Assembly: GCF_047948215.1 (NCBI RefSeq)
Contig: NC_134456.1
Location: 58,357,029-58,421,028 of the forward strand
From: Lycorma delicatula
Taxonomy: Eukaryota > Arthropoda > Insecta > Hemiptera > Fulgoridae
DNA length: 64,000 nucleotides
Reading direction: 5' to 3'
A program made the position numbers and the translations under genes. Position 1 is the first letter of the stretch. Each line of letters starts with the position of its first letter. Of this stretch, positions 10,901 through 25,616 are shown one piece after another. The notes under the pieces are model-generated. The model saw only the letters and a list, made by a program, of their open reading frames with translations, ran no database searches and had not been told where the DNA came from.

Positions 10901-13900
10901 ATCAAAATTTCGCAAAATCCTTTCTTAATGCACGCCTAATTAAAGATACGAAGGTACCCTGAAAATTTCAAGTCTCTATCTATAATAGTTTTGGCTGTAC
11001 GTTGATTATGAGTCAGTGAATCAGTCAGGATATTCTTTTTTGTATAACAGATTATATTTTTGAGAGTTTTCTACAGCTGGTTTCAATATGACAATCACCT
11101 GAAAAAAATGGCATTTCAACTGTAGGTAAAAACAAGAGAATCTTTTATCCACGGATTATGTATTTTTACAATATTTTTTATGAGGAATGCATTATTATAT
11201 TTAACAAGTACACTAAACTGTTATTAGAAAGAGTCTAGGTTGTTTTTTTAGGTTGTTGTTAAGAGACTAGGAAAATGGTTATGAAGAAAAGAAAGATCTA
11301 TACTATTAAAAAAAAAATTGTGTGTGAGTAAGTGAGAGAGAGTGAGAATGTGTGTGTGTGCATGTGTGCATAACGCTAATATGAAATTGAGCAAAACAAA
11401 TGTTATATTCTAATACAGGACCAAAAGTGACCTGATGGTACCAATTGTCAATTGCACCAAACTTGATAATTTTCAAAATAATCGAAAGGGGTTATCAGAG
11501 CATCATGCAAGAACCAGCCAACCATGCTTTCAAATTTTCAGGATATATTTATGTTATTCTATTCCAGGGAAGGTTTTAAGGCATTCATCGAGGGCCTAGC
11601 CACCTTGGGGGATATGAGGGGATATCAAAGCTTCTATGACAAGAATGTGGAAAACAGAGGAAGAGTGCATTTCTTTAATAATTATACCTAGACTTTAATT
11701 AGACTTTATTAATTATATATCAGTATTATTTTCACAACCATGAGAATAATGTTCACAACGGGGGTTCAGATGGTCCTAGACAGGAAGGGCAAGCAAAGCA
11801 AGCCCTGACTGGCTGATTTCTATCAAAACTTACGGTAATCTTATCTTTCCATTCTAAATAGATTATTATTCCTAATTTTCTACAGTGAAAAGGTTTCATG
11901 AATTTTTTCACTTAAAACTTTTCAGTCAAATGTAAACAGGAGATTTTTAAATATTTATTAGGAAAAAACAAAAATGCAAAACATATTTATTACTTTTATA
12001 TGTTGTCTCCTGAAGTTCTATACATTTTTTCCAACAAGTGAGGAGCTTGTGAATTACTTCTTTATAAAAGGTTTAGGATGTGTCACAGGCAATTGCGCAT
12101 CAATTTCTCTACTTCACTATTGCTCTGGAATTAATCTCCTTCAGCGCCTCCTTCAAAGGTCCAAACAAAAAGAACTCACAGGGAAATAAATCTGGACTGT
12201 ATATGAATTGTTTTAAGTTTTAAGATTTTCTGGTAAATTTCATCCAGTTTATTCCTAATGCTAACGGTTGTGGGAGGCCCGACTCTCGTAAATGTCTGTG
12301 CAAGTTTTCACCAGTTTTAAAAAGTAAGTAATATTAATGATGGACATAAAAATAAATCTGGAGTAGCTAAAGGTATTCCTAGACTAACTTCTGTGAATAT
12401 TTGACAACTGCAGTTACCTTTAAAATTGTACTGAATTCTTAAGGAGTTGAAAACAATTAGTAAATTATTTTTCAGAACTAATTGTGCAAATAAATTATTA
12501 TTGTAATGAAAAATATCATAATACCAAATAACACTTTTGAGTTTTGTTATTCAGGTATGCAAGGTTCACCGCTTTCTGCATCAGAAAGGCGTACTTTGCC
12601 ACTAAACGAAAAGACAATAGCTGATCGATTAAAACAATTGGGTTATTCAACAAGAATGGTTGGTAAATGGCATCTTGGCCATTACTCATTTGACTGTACT
12701 CCTGTCCGAAGAGGTTTTGATAGCCATCTTGGATACTACAATGGCTTTATCAGTTACTATGATCATCTCCTAGAAGATCAGGTAAAATACGAGGGTTATT
12801 TTTTTTCAAGGTCCGATCGGTCACGAAATTAAAACCACAGTGAAAATAAAAACTTTTTTATTTGTAACAAGTACTTACATAGTTACGCTATTTCTCTACT
12901 AGTCGCCACTCCGATTTAGACATTTGTCGTAGCGTGGTACCAACTTTCCAATACCCTCGTCATAGAACGGAGCCGCTTGTATTTTCAGACATGTTTCTAC
13001 GCTGGTCTGCAGCTCGATGTCTGTGCCAAAATGTTATCTTCCTAGCCAGCGTTTCATGTGAGCAAAGAGGTGAATATCGGATGGAGCCAAGTCCGGGCTG
13101 TATGGTGGGTGATCAAACACTTCCCAACGAAAACGCTGCAGGAGCTTCTTTGTTACAGCTGCAGTGTGCGGCCGAGCATTATCATGGAGAAAGACAATGC
13201 CCGATGACAACATTCCTCTCCGTTTATTCTGAATTGCCCTTCGTAGACGTTGAAGAGTCACGTAGTATGAGGCTGCAGTGATGGTCGTGCCACGTTCCAT
13301 GAATTCCAGAAAAGAGAACCGGTCCCAGAACACAGTAGCCATACACTTTCTGTTGGAGAAGGTCCGCTTGAACTTCTTTGGTTTACTGGGAGAATGAGAA
13401 TGCATCCATTGTTTGGATTGTTCTTTTGTTTCTTCAGTTTCGAAATGGACCCACGTCTCGTTCCCTATGACAATTTTGCTCAAAAAATCTTCTCCTTCAT
13501 TGTGGTAGCGCTGGAGAAACGTTAGAGAGGCGTCCATTCTTATTGTTTTGTGATGGTCGGACAGCATCTTGGGAACCCATCTTGCACACAGTTTGCGGTA
13601 CTGAAGTCTCTCACTCACAATGGTGTAGAGAGCTGACCTTAAAATTTCAGGAAACGAATCACTCAATACAGAAATTGTGAACCGACGATTTTCTCGAATT
13701 GCCTCATCCACTCGCTCAACGAGATCATCAGTTGATACTCGCTTCCTTCCCTGACCGCCTGCATCATGAACATCTGTACGTCCTGCTTTAAAGTTCCTAC
13801 ACCATTGCCGCACTTTGCTGTCACTCACTGAAGTTTCACCGTACACATTACTTATTCGTCGATGAATTTCAGCTACGTTACACCCCTCAGCCTGAAGAAA

Positions 13901-16900
13901 TCGAATTACCGCACGCACTTCACACTTGGCGGGAGATGCTATTGTTGTAGATATGTTTACGTGCTAGCTGCGTGTTTATAACAAACCAAGTGACGCGTCG
14001 TGATTGAAGGCCATACTACAGATGCTGCGCAACACATATGCGCAAAGGTTCATCCGATTTTTGCGCGGGTTTTTATTTCGCGACCGATCGGACCTTGAAA
14101 AAATAACCCTCGTATTACAGTGTTTTTTAAATACATTTGCTACAGTATGTAATGTACGTATCTGTTTATACTACTTATAATATTAAAATGCAAATCACAT
14201 TCCACATTCAGTACATGTTCTAAGTATTCACAATCACGTTTGAATAGGATTGAAGTTCAAGTTTACTTGGATAGGATTGAAGTTATGAATTATAAAAAGA
14301 AAAAAAAATTCTGCTACTGGTTAAAATTTTAAAATAATTATATATTAAACACAATATTAAAAATAATAAACACTAGATAAAATATAATAATAGCTAGTTT
14401 AAAAACATGCACCAAAGTGTATTATCTTTGAGAATGACTTCTTGAAAAATGAATTACAAGTTACACAATTATGATAAAATCATACTTAGATAAAATTTTA
14501 TAAAAATCAGTAAAGTAAAATGAACATTGTAAAATAACATTGTCATTAATTAAAATGTCTTGATACAACCAAATAACAAAATGATTTACATTTTAAAATT
14601 TATTATCATTGTGTAGTCATAACAATTCAGTCCACATTAGGAATTCATATCATTCTGTTTATTCATTTATTTTTATTTCTTCAGATCACTGCAATAACTA
14701 AAAGGTATGGAAAACATATCTTCATTGGTAAACTTTCAAATATGTGAGTACAAATGATAAAATATAAACCCACAATAATAATATAGAAACAATCTGGAAA
14801 TCACAATAACAAATAATAATTTTTTTTCTTACTTTAAAAGTTCTACCAGACAGGTAGGATTTAATCTTTCATTTTAACAGTGATTTAGTGCTATCATAGT
14901 CGCTTAATTCTTTAGCAGAATTATAAAGGACAGTATCGCATACTTTCTGGAAGTCAAAATAAACTGTTTTATTCTGTTTCTATTATTTACAATAGATCCT
15001 AAGAAATTCATCATCTATATAATTCAAGGACATTGACTATATTTTTTAAATATGATATTTAAAAAACTGATGTAAATTATTTATGAACTACTTTTTCAAA
15101 CACTTTTGAGTGAACTCTGAAAACAGATTTTGCCTATGGGCCAAAAAGACTGGGGTTTAGTATTTTTATAGTTAGGTGAGGTGTTTTGTTGTAACTGCTG
15201 AGGGGTCTACTAGATCATTGTTTTCAACAATGTTATGGTAACCACAATCTTTATCTATTTGGTAAATTGAATTTTGTTTAAGTAGTCAACTTAGTGTGTG
15301 CACAGTTCTTGTGTATTCGATAGTTATTGGTTATTAACATTAAGAGGCCTGATAGATTTAGCTTCAGTTGTAAATGCTTTTATGTACTTAAAAAATCTTT
15401 AGATTTTGTGTAAAGTTTACTTTCTGCATAATGGGACTTCTTAATTTTATCTCGAGCCAGAATGTTTTTTACCCTTTTCATGGAGTCAAAGGATATTTGT
15501 ATTCATCAACATTTCTACTTTTAAATTTAGCATATAGCTCTCTCTTCTTTTTCAGACTAATTAAATATTTGAAAAAATCAAAGGAGAAACTTATTATTAA
15601 TAATAATAATAATTTATGCCCTGAGGTAGATAATCCCCACGTCCGGAACACAGCATCTATGTTCCACGTCCAGGGCGGCAACAGCTGTACTTACGTACAT
15701 TACATATAGCTGGCTAACCGGCGTTTCTAACCTTACATTTCGCGGCCACCTGCAGGTACGACTTTATTAACGATTAAGGACATGGATTGATACCACCATT
15801 AGAGCTGGCGATGTGGCGGCCACGGTCGAAGTTATTTGCTGGTATAACGGAGGCCTTTCGTTGTCCACATGCCCCCCGCGATGGCAAGCATGTAGTTAAG
15901 GTGCCCATGTTTTTCGGGGCATGGGAGCCCTGAAAACCTCCGTGTGTAGGGGCCTGGAGTCAGTGCAGAGACTGCGCATCCGCTCTCTGCCAAGACATAT
16001 GCCGGTTCCACCGGAGTACCGGAACGGACCTCCAGGGTTGGTAGCCCTAGAGTGGGGGTGTACCCCGGCGGCTAGCCTTACTACAGAAGGGATTAACGGT
16101 TCATGAATATTGAACAAACAAACGTGGCAGAGGGTTCACGAAAACACCCTCGTTTAGAACCAGCCGTTTCGCCTGAGGCGAAACGGAGAAAGAGTGTGGA
16201 GTTTAAGAAAATTGAATGTAAAGCTAGAAAAAGCTTACAAAAAGCTTTTTTCAAGAATAGTAATGTTCCAAAGCCTAAATATCTGGTCATTACAAAGGAG
16301 GATGGTAATTTCTCGAGATGAGTCCTTTTCTCATTGGTCGGGAAATAACTAAATGTGCTGGAGGCCCTGTGAAAGAAATAAGAAAAACCTTTAATGGACT
16401 TCATGTGGAGACTGTGAATGATGCACAGTCTCAGAAGATCCTAGGGCTCCAAAAGATAGGAGATTTTGCTGTACGCGTCGATCCCCACGGCACGCTTAAC
16501 ACCTCAAGGGGTGTTGTGGTCTGTCGGGATCTTCTTAACTGCACCGAGCAGGAAATTGTGGAAGAATTAGCATCGCAAGGAGTATTAGAGTGTCGGAGAT
16601 TGAACATGAGAAGGAATGGCGAAGTCCTACCTTCAGCCTTTCATATTCTTACTTTTAACCGGTCAACCTTACCGAAGAAGATAAGAGCGGGCATACACCG
16701 ATTAGACGTGCGAGCATTTGTCCCGCAACCAATGCGATGTTTTAAGTGCCAACGCTTTTGCCACACCGCTGTTAGATGTGAGAGACCGCAAATATGCGTG
16801 TGCGGTGACGAAGTACATGATGGAGAGCCATGTAAGGAGCCTCCTACTTGTATCAACTGCAAAGGACAGCATTCCTGTAGATCCAGGAACTGTCCTGTAT

Positions 16901-19900
16901 ACAAAGACGAGGTAGCTGGGCAGGAAGTAAAAACCCTGCAAAAGGTCAGCTACATCGAAGCAAAGAAGATTGTAAATGCCCGCAGACCTAGAGCAACAAC
17001 AACCTATGCTCAGGCTGCGGCTGTTGTTCCTGCTCCAATTGCTGTAGATGAGACACAAATTATAAACAAACTTGCGCCTACTTTGGCTAACATGATTGAA
17101 AGGATCATCGAAAACAAGATGAAGCCTTTCAGCAGCAAAGAATTTGTTAAGCCAAAGATAGTGGTACAGCTTGCTGAAGATAAATCTATAAAAATGAAAG
17201 TTGCTCATGTAGAGAAGAAAACGGACGGCAAACCAGAATGTCAAGTCCGTCTCAGCGAGATCCTTCAGGATAAGAAGAAAGAGTGTGTTATGGAGGCTGC
17301 CAAGCCTCCTGCAACTGAGGTGGCCTCTAAACCACAGAGGCCACAAATATCCACACAAGGGGGGCAAGTATCCCCCCTTCCACAGGTGGTGACCGGTGCT
17401 GCTCCCGTGTCGGGGGTTGGCCAAGTTGCCGCCTCTCAATCGGCGCCTGAAACCGGCGTCGATGCATGCCCGTCGTCCTCGGCGGCTTCTGTTGTCTCCG
17501 ATTCGGAGACTGGAACCGGGCGACGACGTTCTCCGCGAACACGATGCTGTTCGTAGTATGGAGAAAAAAGAAAAAAGGGATGGCTGAAAGGCAAACCCAG
17601 ACTATAATTTAATTTAAAATTAGCGAGTCGATTGTACAATGGAACATCAATGGATGTTCTTCAAACATCCATGAGCTCCAACGCTTGGTACATGATGTAG
17701 ACCCGATTTGTATATGTCTGCAAGAAACACATTTCAGCCGAAATTAAAATTTTAAATTAAAAGGTTATGACATATTTCGGCGCGATCAACTGCCAAATGT
17801 TAGAGTTAGAGGTGGAGTAGCCATATTAACATCGACCAGAGCTACCACTGAAGCGGTTGTTCTAAATACAAACCTATAAGCAGTCGCCATTAGAATGAAT
17901 CGTCCGCTTCAGGTCACTGTCTGCAGCATATACTTACCGAATTTTGATTGGAAGGAGGATGACATAGCGCGATTAGTATCAGAGCTTCCCCCACCTGTCT
18001 TATTGGTGGGTGATTTTAATGCTCATAATTCTCTTTGGGGATCGGATCGAGTAGATCCCCGCGGAAGAGAACTGGAAAGGTTCCTGATGAACTCTGAACT
18101 TATTATTTTAATCGACGGGTCAGGAACCTTTTTCAGTACCAGAGATGGGTCGACGTCCTGTACAGATCTTGCACTTATGAGCGGATCGATAGCACCGAGG
18201 TACAGCTTCCATGTCTTAGACGATTTGCATGGAAGCGATCATTTCCCGGTGCAAATTGTAACTGATGTTACAAGAAAAACATATCCCATCTCTAAAAGAT
18301 GGTTGTTTGAAAAGGCAGATTGGACGAGCTTCACGGCTAGAACAATCCTCCCTGAAACAACTGGAGTTATCGGGGACGATGTCGACGCTATAACAAATGC
18401 GATACTTGAGTCGGCATCGAGATTCATTCCCAAAACATCTGGGAAACTTACGAAACGACCCATTCCATGGTGGAACGATGAAATAAGTGAAGCTATTAAA
18501 AGAAAGAAAAGAGCGTATAATGTCCTTAAGAAACGTCCAACCCTAGAAAATCTTATTGCCTTTAAGAAATACAGGGCGTATGCAAAACGTCTCATGATAG
18601 ACCCGAAGAAACGATCCTGGCAGCAATACGTGTCATCCATCGACAGAACCACTACTGCATCAGATGTTTGGCGGAAAGGCGATTTGTGGGCGTAAAAATT
18701 TTTCACCTATAACTAGCCTTCAAGATGAAGACGAAATTAAGGACACTCCAAACGAAATGGCAGAGTTATTAAACATTCACTTCGAGAAAGCCAGCAAAAC
18801 GGCTAACTACGAAGAAGATTTTCGAGCGAAAAAAGAACTTGAAGGTCTACTAAATTTCCGTACTGAGTATAATTACTAATATAATGTACCATTTAAAATA
18901 GAAGAATTCATGAAAGCGTTGGAGAAAGCAGGCAACACAGCTGCTGGTCCGGATGAAATCCATTATAATATGATCAGGCAGCTGAATACCAATGCAAAAC
19001 GCAAACTATTAGAACTGTATAATCAAATATTGCGGAATGGAATGTACCCGCAGCAGTGGAATGTTGTTCCAGTACCAAATAAAAATAAAAATTTAACAGA
19101 TCCCAATAGCTATCGTCCCATCTCCTTGACGTGCGCTATGGGAAAAATACTCGAAAAAATGATTAATAATCGACTCGTCTGGGTTTTAGAAAAAGAAAAC
19201 CTGATATCACCATATCAAGCAGGTTTTCGACAATACCACTCTACCACCGATCAAATGATCAACATAGAGAATATTATATATAACAGCTTTATTACAAGAA
19301 AACATTGTGTCGGAGAGTCTTCTTTGATCTTCAGAAGGCTTTCGATATGACCTTGCGACATGCAGTAATGCTCCAGATACATGAATGGGGCATTCGTGGA
19401 AATCTGCCAATATTGCTCAGCAACTATATGAATGACCAAGTACGTGTCAACAATGAATATTCATCTGAAAGAATGTTGAAAAATGGCATATTATAAGGTT
19501 CGCCGTTGAGCGGTACCTTGTTTACCATCGCCATTAATAAATTGATATTAGCCATTCCAGTAGAAATCAGCAAAAGCGTCTATGTTGATGATTTGGTAAT
19601 TGTGTATGCCAGCAACAAGACTGCTGTGGTGAAGTACAAATTGCAACGGGCGATCAACGCTCTAAATGAAGTTGCGAGGAATAATGGATTCCAATTTTCA
19701 CCAGAAAAAACGTGTTGTGTACACTTCTGTAGGAAGAGAATTCCTCATCAAAGTCCTATGTTGAGAATTGGCAATGATCCAATACAATATAAAGAAAACG
19801 TGAGATGTTTAGGACTAGTATTGGATAAATCCCTTACGTGGGGACTATACATACAGGACTTGAGTGTTAGATGCAAAAAAGCCCTAAACATTATTAAATG

Positions 19901-22900
19901 TTTATCGAACATTAATTGGGGCTCTGATAAAGAGATATTATTGAGATTGTATAAGGCATTGGTTCAATCGAAACTCGACTACGGATGTATTGTACATTCA
20001 TCCGCTAGGAAGTCGCATTTAAGAAAGTTAGACGTTATTCACAATAGCGGAATAAAATATGCAACACGCGCTTTCCGCACAAGTCCGGCGACTAGTCTAA
20101 TGTCTGAAGCCGGAATACTGCCATTACATTATAGAAGAGAGATCCTTTTGCTAAGATACGCAGCAAATATATGGGCTTTTCCTGCCCATATAAATAACAA
20201 ACTTCTTAATAATCATCCTATGGCTGCATTATACGAACATCGTGCTACCTATTCCAGACCAGCCGGAATTAGGTACCACGAATTAAGAAGAAAATACGAA
20301 ATTGCTATTCCGGAGACTCTTGCAATTTCCACAAGAGAAATACCGCCTTGGCTCTTGCCAGCGGTAAATACAAGGTTGGATCTTTCTCAGGGAGAAATAA
20401 AAAAGAAACCAGCAGTGATCATCTAACAGGAATTTTTGGCAACCGTCAGTAGTTATGAAGAATATATTAGAATTTATACTGACGGTTCTAAAACCGAACA
20501 TGGTGTTGGATGCTCCATATATGTAAATGGAGAAGCCCATTCTTGGAAACTGCCAGATATTGCCAGTGTTTATATGGCAGAACTTACTGCCATTCAGAAG
20601 CTCTTCGCTACACAGAACACTATTGCGAAGAGAGAGTGCTAATATGTTCCGATTCTCTAAATGCACTTGTTGCAGTTCGGAACAAAAACATTAAGGATGT
20701 CCTAATTTCAAACATCCTGTCCATTTTGTATGTTCTAAACCAACGAGGACAGCGATGCGTATTTCTATGGACTCCGGGGCATGCTGGTATTACAGGTAAT
20801 GAAAGCACAGACGAAGCTGCCAGAAAGGCAACAGTCTGCGATAATTTGGATGCATTTCCTGTAAGAGTGGCAGATGTTAAAAACTGTCTGACGAACATAG
20901 TAAGAAACAAATGGAATACTGATTGGAGGAGTTTAAATTCAAAATTAAACTCAGTGAAAACTTCTCCATATAAATGGAAAAGCGACTTTAAGTTGACTCG
21001 CCGTGAACAAGTAGCTGTGACCAGACTTAGAATCGGTCACATGCGATTGACAAATTCATATTTGTTAACCGGCGAAGAGAGACTAATGTGCGGTGTTTGC
21101 AATAAAACACTTACAATTAAGCATCTAATAGAAGAGTGTACAATATATGAGGACCTCAGAAAGAGGTTCCGTCTAAGAAGTGACATTACTGCTGATCTGG
21201 ATAATGGAAATGAAGAAAAGATAGTTGCATTTTTACACGCCAGTGGACTTTTTAGAAGTTTGTAAAAGTTGAAAAATTTTTAAAGCTGTGTTAAAGACTC
21301 TAAGTGGAATTCTTTATGTATGTGGGAGACTCAAAGCGTGGCACGTGTAGTGACGGGAGGTAGCCCTCTTGCCTAGGCCATCCTGGCTCGTCTGCATTCT
21401 TGAGCAGGGAGTTCGGGGTGTGTCCAAGGGACACACCCAGAGCAGTGACATGGGGGACCCTCAAGGGTAAACTGAGGGCGCGAGGCTATGGGTAAGCGCA
21501 ATGGATGCCTGTAGCTTGTTTATAAGGAACCAACTGCCACGGCATCCTGGCGCGACTAATATACTGCTTCATGGCGATTCTTGTCGCCCCCAGGGTGCTT
21601 AAACAAACTATAAACGAGACAGGTAGAAGAAAGAAATGGTATTGATAAGTTGTATTTTTAATTTCATGGTCTTTTTGAGAACCTTATCTCAAATTTTAAT
21701 ATCGGGGCCCTTTACATCCCAGAAGTGTTGTTTTGTCTGTGTAATGTTTTTATGTTGGTTGTGCTTTTAAATAAAATGTAAGGGCCCTTTACACCCTTAC
21801 GTATGAAGATCCTGATGGTGATACTAATTTCTTTTAAAGAATGTGACGAGGGCTAATGATCCTAGCAGTCGATGCCCGTAAAAATTCAGAAAAAAAATTT
21901 ATAATAAGAAAACTGGGTAATAATAAGGATTTTGGAAATAATAAAATACTAATATTAGCTAAACTGTTATGAACACTTATTCTAAAGTTATGACATCATT
22001 TCATTATCTACAAGGTGGTGATAGAAAATTTTAATTTATATTACCAACTTGGTTGTTTAATAAAATTTTATTTTAATATATTTTTATTTAATGTGAATTC
22101 TATAATAATTTTATGTTGATGATGAAATAAATTCCAAAATAATACATTTTGTCAAGACTTAACAAGAAAGCAAAGTGTTTGTATTTTTGATTCATAATAT
22201 TATTACTACAATCATTAATATACGATTTGTGTGAGAAAAGTAATGAGACTGGTAACACTGCGAGCGATCTGGCAACCCTGTGTCTACCAGTCTGTGCTAG
22301 ACCAGTTTGTTCATCCCTTCTACATGCTCAGTACGTTTCAACTCCCTTCAAGTTGTGTTTTTCTTGTGTTTTACGAAAATGGAGCATCGGAATTTAGAGC
22401 AACATTGTGCGATCAAGTTTTGTGTTAAACTTGGGGAATCTATGAGTGTGACCTTTGAAAAACTAAAACAGGCCTATGAGGAACATTGCTTATCAAGAGC
22501 ACATGTTTTCCGCTGGCACAAATCATTTTTGAAAGGCCGAGAACCCGTTGAAGTTCAACCTCGCTCAGGGAGACCTTCAACTTTAAAATCTGATGAAAAC
22601 GTTGAGCGTGTGAGGGTTCTTGTGAGATCAGACCGTCGTTTAACAATAAGGATGATAAGTGAACAGTTAAATTTAAACACTTTCACCGTACATCAAATTT
22701 TGACAGACGATTTGGTCATGCGAAAGGTTTGTGCGAAATTGTGCCGAAAAACCTCACAACGGAACAGAAGGACAATCTAAGAAACGTGTGCGTTGATCTT
22801 CTTGAGAGGATTGACAATAACCAAGAATTCTTCAATCGTGTGACCACAGGTGATGAATTCTGGGTATTTGAGTACGATCCTGGAACCAAGCGGCAAAAGC

Positions 22901-25568
22901 GATGAATGGCACACTCCGTCATCTCCTCGACCGAAAAAATGTCGAATGAGCAAATCAAAGATCAAAACCATGCTGATTTGCTTTTTTGACAGTAGGGTAC
23001 GTGCATAAAGAATTTTTTCCTCTAGGACAAACTGTTAACCAAGTGTTTTACAAAGGTGTCCTTGAAAGGCTCAGGAAAAGAGTGATTCGCGTGAGACCAG
23101 ACATTGCAGACAAGTGGATGCTTCATCATGACAACACCCCGGTCACGCGGCCATTTCCATCAGGAAATTTTTGACCTCAAAACGCATTCTGACGTTTCCT
23201 CAACCACCCTATTCACCTGATTTGAGTCCTTGTGACTTTTTCCTTTTCCCCAAATTGAAACATGTCTTAAATGGACGTCATTTTTTAACTCTGGAGAACA
23301 TTCAAAAGACTGTGACTGACCAGTTAAAAGCCCTACCAGTTGAAGCCTTCCAGCGCTGCTACCAGAAGTGGGAACAAAGACTCCGCCGGTGTATAGCTGC
23401 CCAAGGGAACTACTTTGAAGGGGATAATATTGTTGTATGAAAAAAATAAAAACTTTGGTAAGTAAAAAGTCAGTCTCATTACTTTACTCACACACCTCGT
23501 ATAATCTTTAATAAATTAATAATGATAATGAACAAGTATTTATGATAATACAGTCAACAAATGTCTTCACTGGATACTTGTGTTTATAAAAAAAAATGAC
23601 TCAAGACATGTTTTCTCATTTTAATCCAGAAATTTTTAATTATATACATCATATTGAAACCTGCAGACACATTAAAACTTGAAAAATAATAAAAATTTGG
23701 AAACTTAGTGATTTAATAATTCATATGCATTTCTTAACCATATGTTCACTAGCACCCCTACAACATCATTCAGTTTGATTGGGTGGGCCAAAATAGACCC
23801 TGTATATGATAATCCATTTCGTTCAAAAAACATTAATTTTATTGCAAACATTTAAAAATATTATTTTCATTAAATTGAATGACGAAAAATTGAAACTTGC
23901 TTGGTTCATGATGGCCAAGTCAGTAAGTTGTAAAATTTTAATATGCAATATTTTAAAATTACTATAGTGTAGAAAATATTAGAATTGAAAATGTGTCATT
24001 GAAATATTAATTACTTTATAAGTAGTCTAATAATTGAAGATGAAATTAATTTAATTTTTTCATCTATATTAAAATAATCTTTATTAATAATATACAATGA
24101 AAGCAATTCTTTATGAAAGATTTTTTTCTCAATAAATAAATATATATATTTCTTAACATATAATGAAACTAATTCTTTAAGTGTAATAAAATTTACTTTC
24201 AGGGAGATAATGACACTTATGGTGGTTTGGATTTTAGAAGAAATTTAGAACCTGCATGGGAGTATCAGGGAAAGTATGCTACTGATGTCTTTACAGAGGA
24301 AGCAGTAAAAGTGATAAAAAATCATGATAAAAAGAAACCACTATTTTTGTACTTAGCACATCTTGCAGTTCATGCTGGAAATCAAGGGAAGTGGTTAGAG
24401 GCACCACAAAAGATTGTAGATAAATTTAGACATATTCCTGATGCAAATCGTAGGACATACGCCGGTAAGAGTTTGAAATATGAAACTAATCTTTATTTTT
24501 CAGTATCCTACTGAGTTTGTACTCCTTGGTCAGACTACACAAAGTCTTTCTGTGACTTTTTAGTCAGGGTTAATTATCTTCACACATGGATTTAGATTTA
24601 GTAAATTCTATCCAATCTAAAATAATCCAATTTAAAGATTGATTTTAATTTATATGAGTTGTATTGGCTGATTGAACAAATATTAGTGCTAATATTAATA
24701 TTATATGCTATTAATAATAATAATAATAATAAATGTATTGTATATTATTGTATAGGCATTGTAAATGGCTATAATATTGAGAATTATTATTAGTCAAAAT
24801 TAAAAATTTTAATATAGAGATAAAACTAAACAAAACTTTACTTGATGAAGACAAGAATTGGGACTTGGCTAATACACTTGTGAACTGTATGACAATATTC
24901 TAGAACGCTTCTAGAGCTTGTGAGATCAGATGGGATTAAATTGAATTAGCCATATTAATTATAGATTTAAAATAGAAGATAGGTATCAAAAGAACTGAAT
25001 AAAAGAATCAGTTGACAGTTTAGAATGTTATGGTGTGAAAGCAGTCATAAATTCTTTGCTTTAAAATATATATTTTTTTTGTCATCAGTCATTTGATTTC
25101 TTTGATATTGTTTTCTGTTTCTGTAATCTTTCAGCATTGAAATATTTAGTGTACTTATATCCTGAATTATTAAATTTGTGTATGGTAATTTTTTTTTCTT
25201 TATCCACTACGCAATATCTGCGTCATTCTAGAGCATGCACAGTTGTCTGATATAACTGATAGTTAACAGATTTTCTACTTGGACAAATTTCTTAGGATTA
25301 TTATTTATTTTTTTCTAAGTTTCTGCTACAACTTTACTCCAACTATGAATTTATTATGGCCTAGTTACTATAAAAACTGCAGTTGGTCAGTGTACGAATT
25401 ATTTTTTAATAAATAGATTAATAATATTTTTTCTGATAATTTAAGTGGATGATCTGCGCAGCTTGCTCAAACCAATTTTATATAATTAAATTACTAAAAT
25501 GATCTTTACTGATGGTAATAAAATTATACTTGCACAAAAATGTATATATATATATTATTATTATATAT

Positions 25569-25616
<48 letters not shown>

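Larger units (their letters stand above)
15616..21895 (+). mobile_element. I/Nimb-like non-LTR retrotransposon, nearly full length but decayed
   Basis: About 6.3 kb in sense with the sulfatase gene inside intron 3. It has a GC-rich 5' UTR (15616-16102), a gag-like ORF1 with zinc knuckles, and an ORF2 with apurinic-type endonuclease, reverse transcriptase, RNase H and a C-terminal CCHC knuckle. A 3' UTR ends in an A-rich tail near 21880-21895. The RNase H domain and gag type point to the I/Nimb group rather than Jockey or RTE; this is by motif recognition only. Target-site duplications could not be identified. Both ORFs carry several disabling changes. Confidence 0.88.

Noticed and set aside
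12934..13281. + strand frame of 115 codons over mariner copy 1
   Set aside because: It is antisense to the transposase pseudogene.
16641..17639. Minus-strand frames within the LINE gag, including one of 245 codons
   Set aside because: They are shadows of ORF1; the + strand frame carries zinc knuckles and family motifs.
15600..21900. Short matching flanks (tttat) as target duplication of the I/Nimb-like LINE
   Set aside because: Five AT-only bases are not informative in this sequence.
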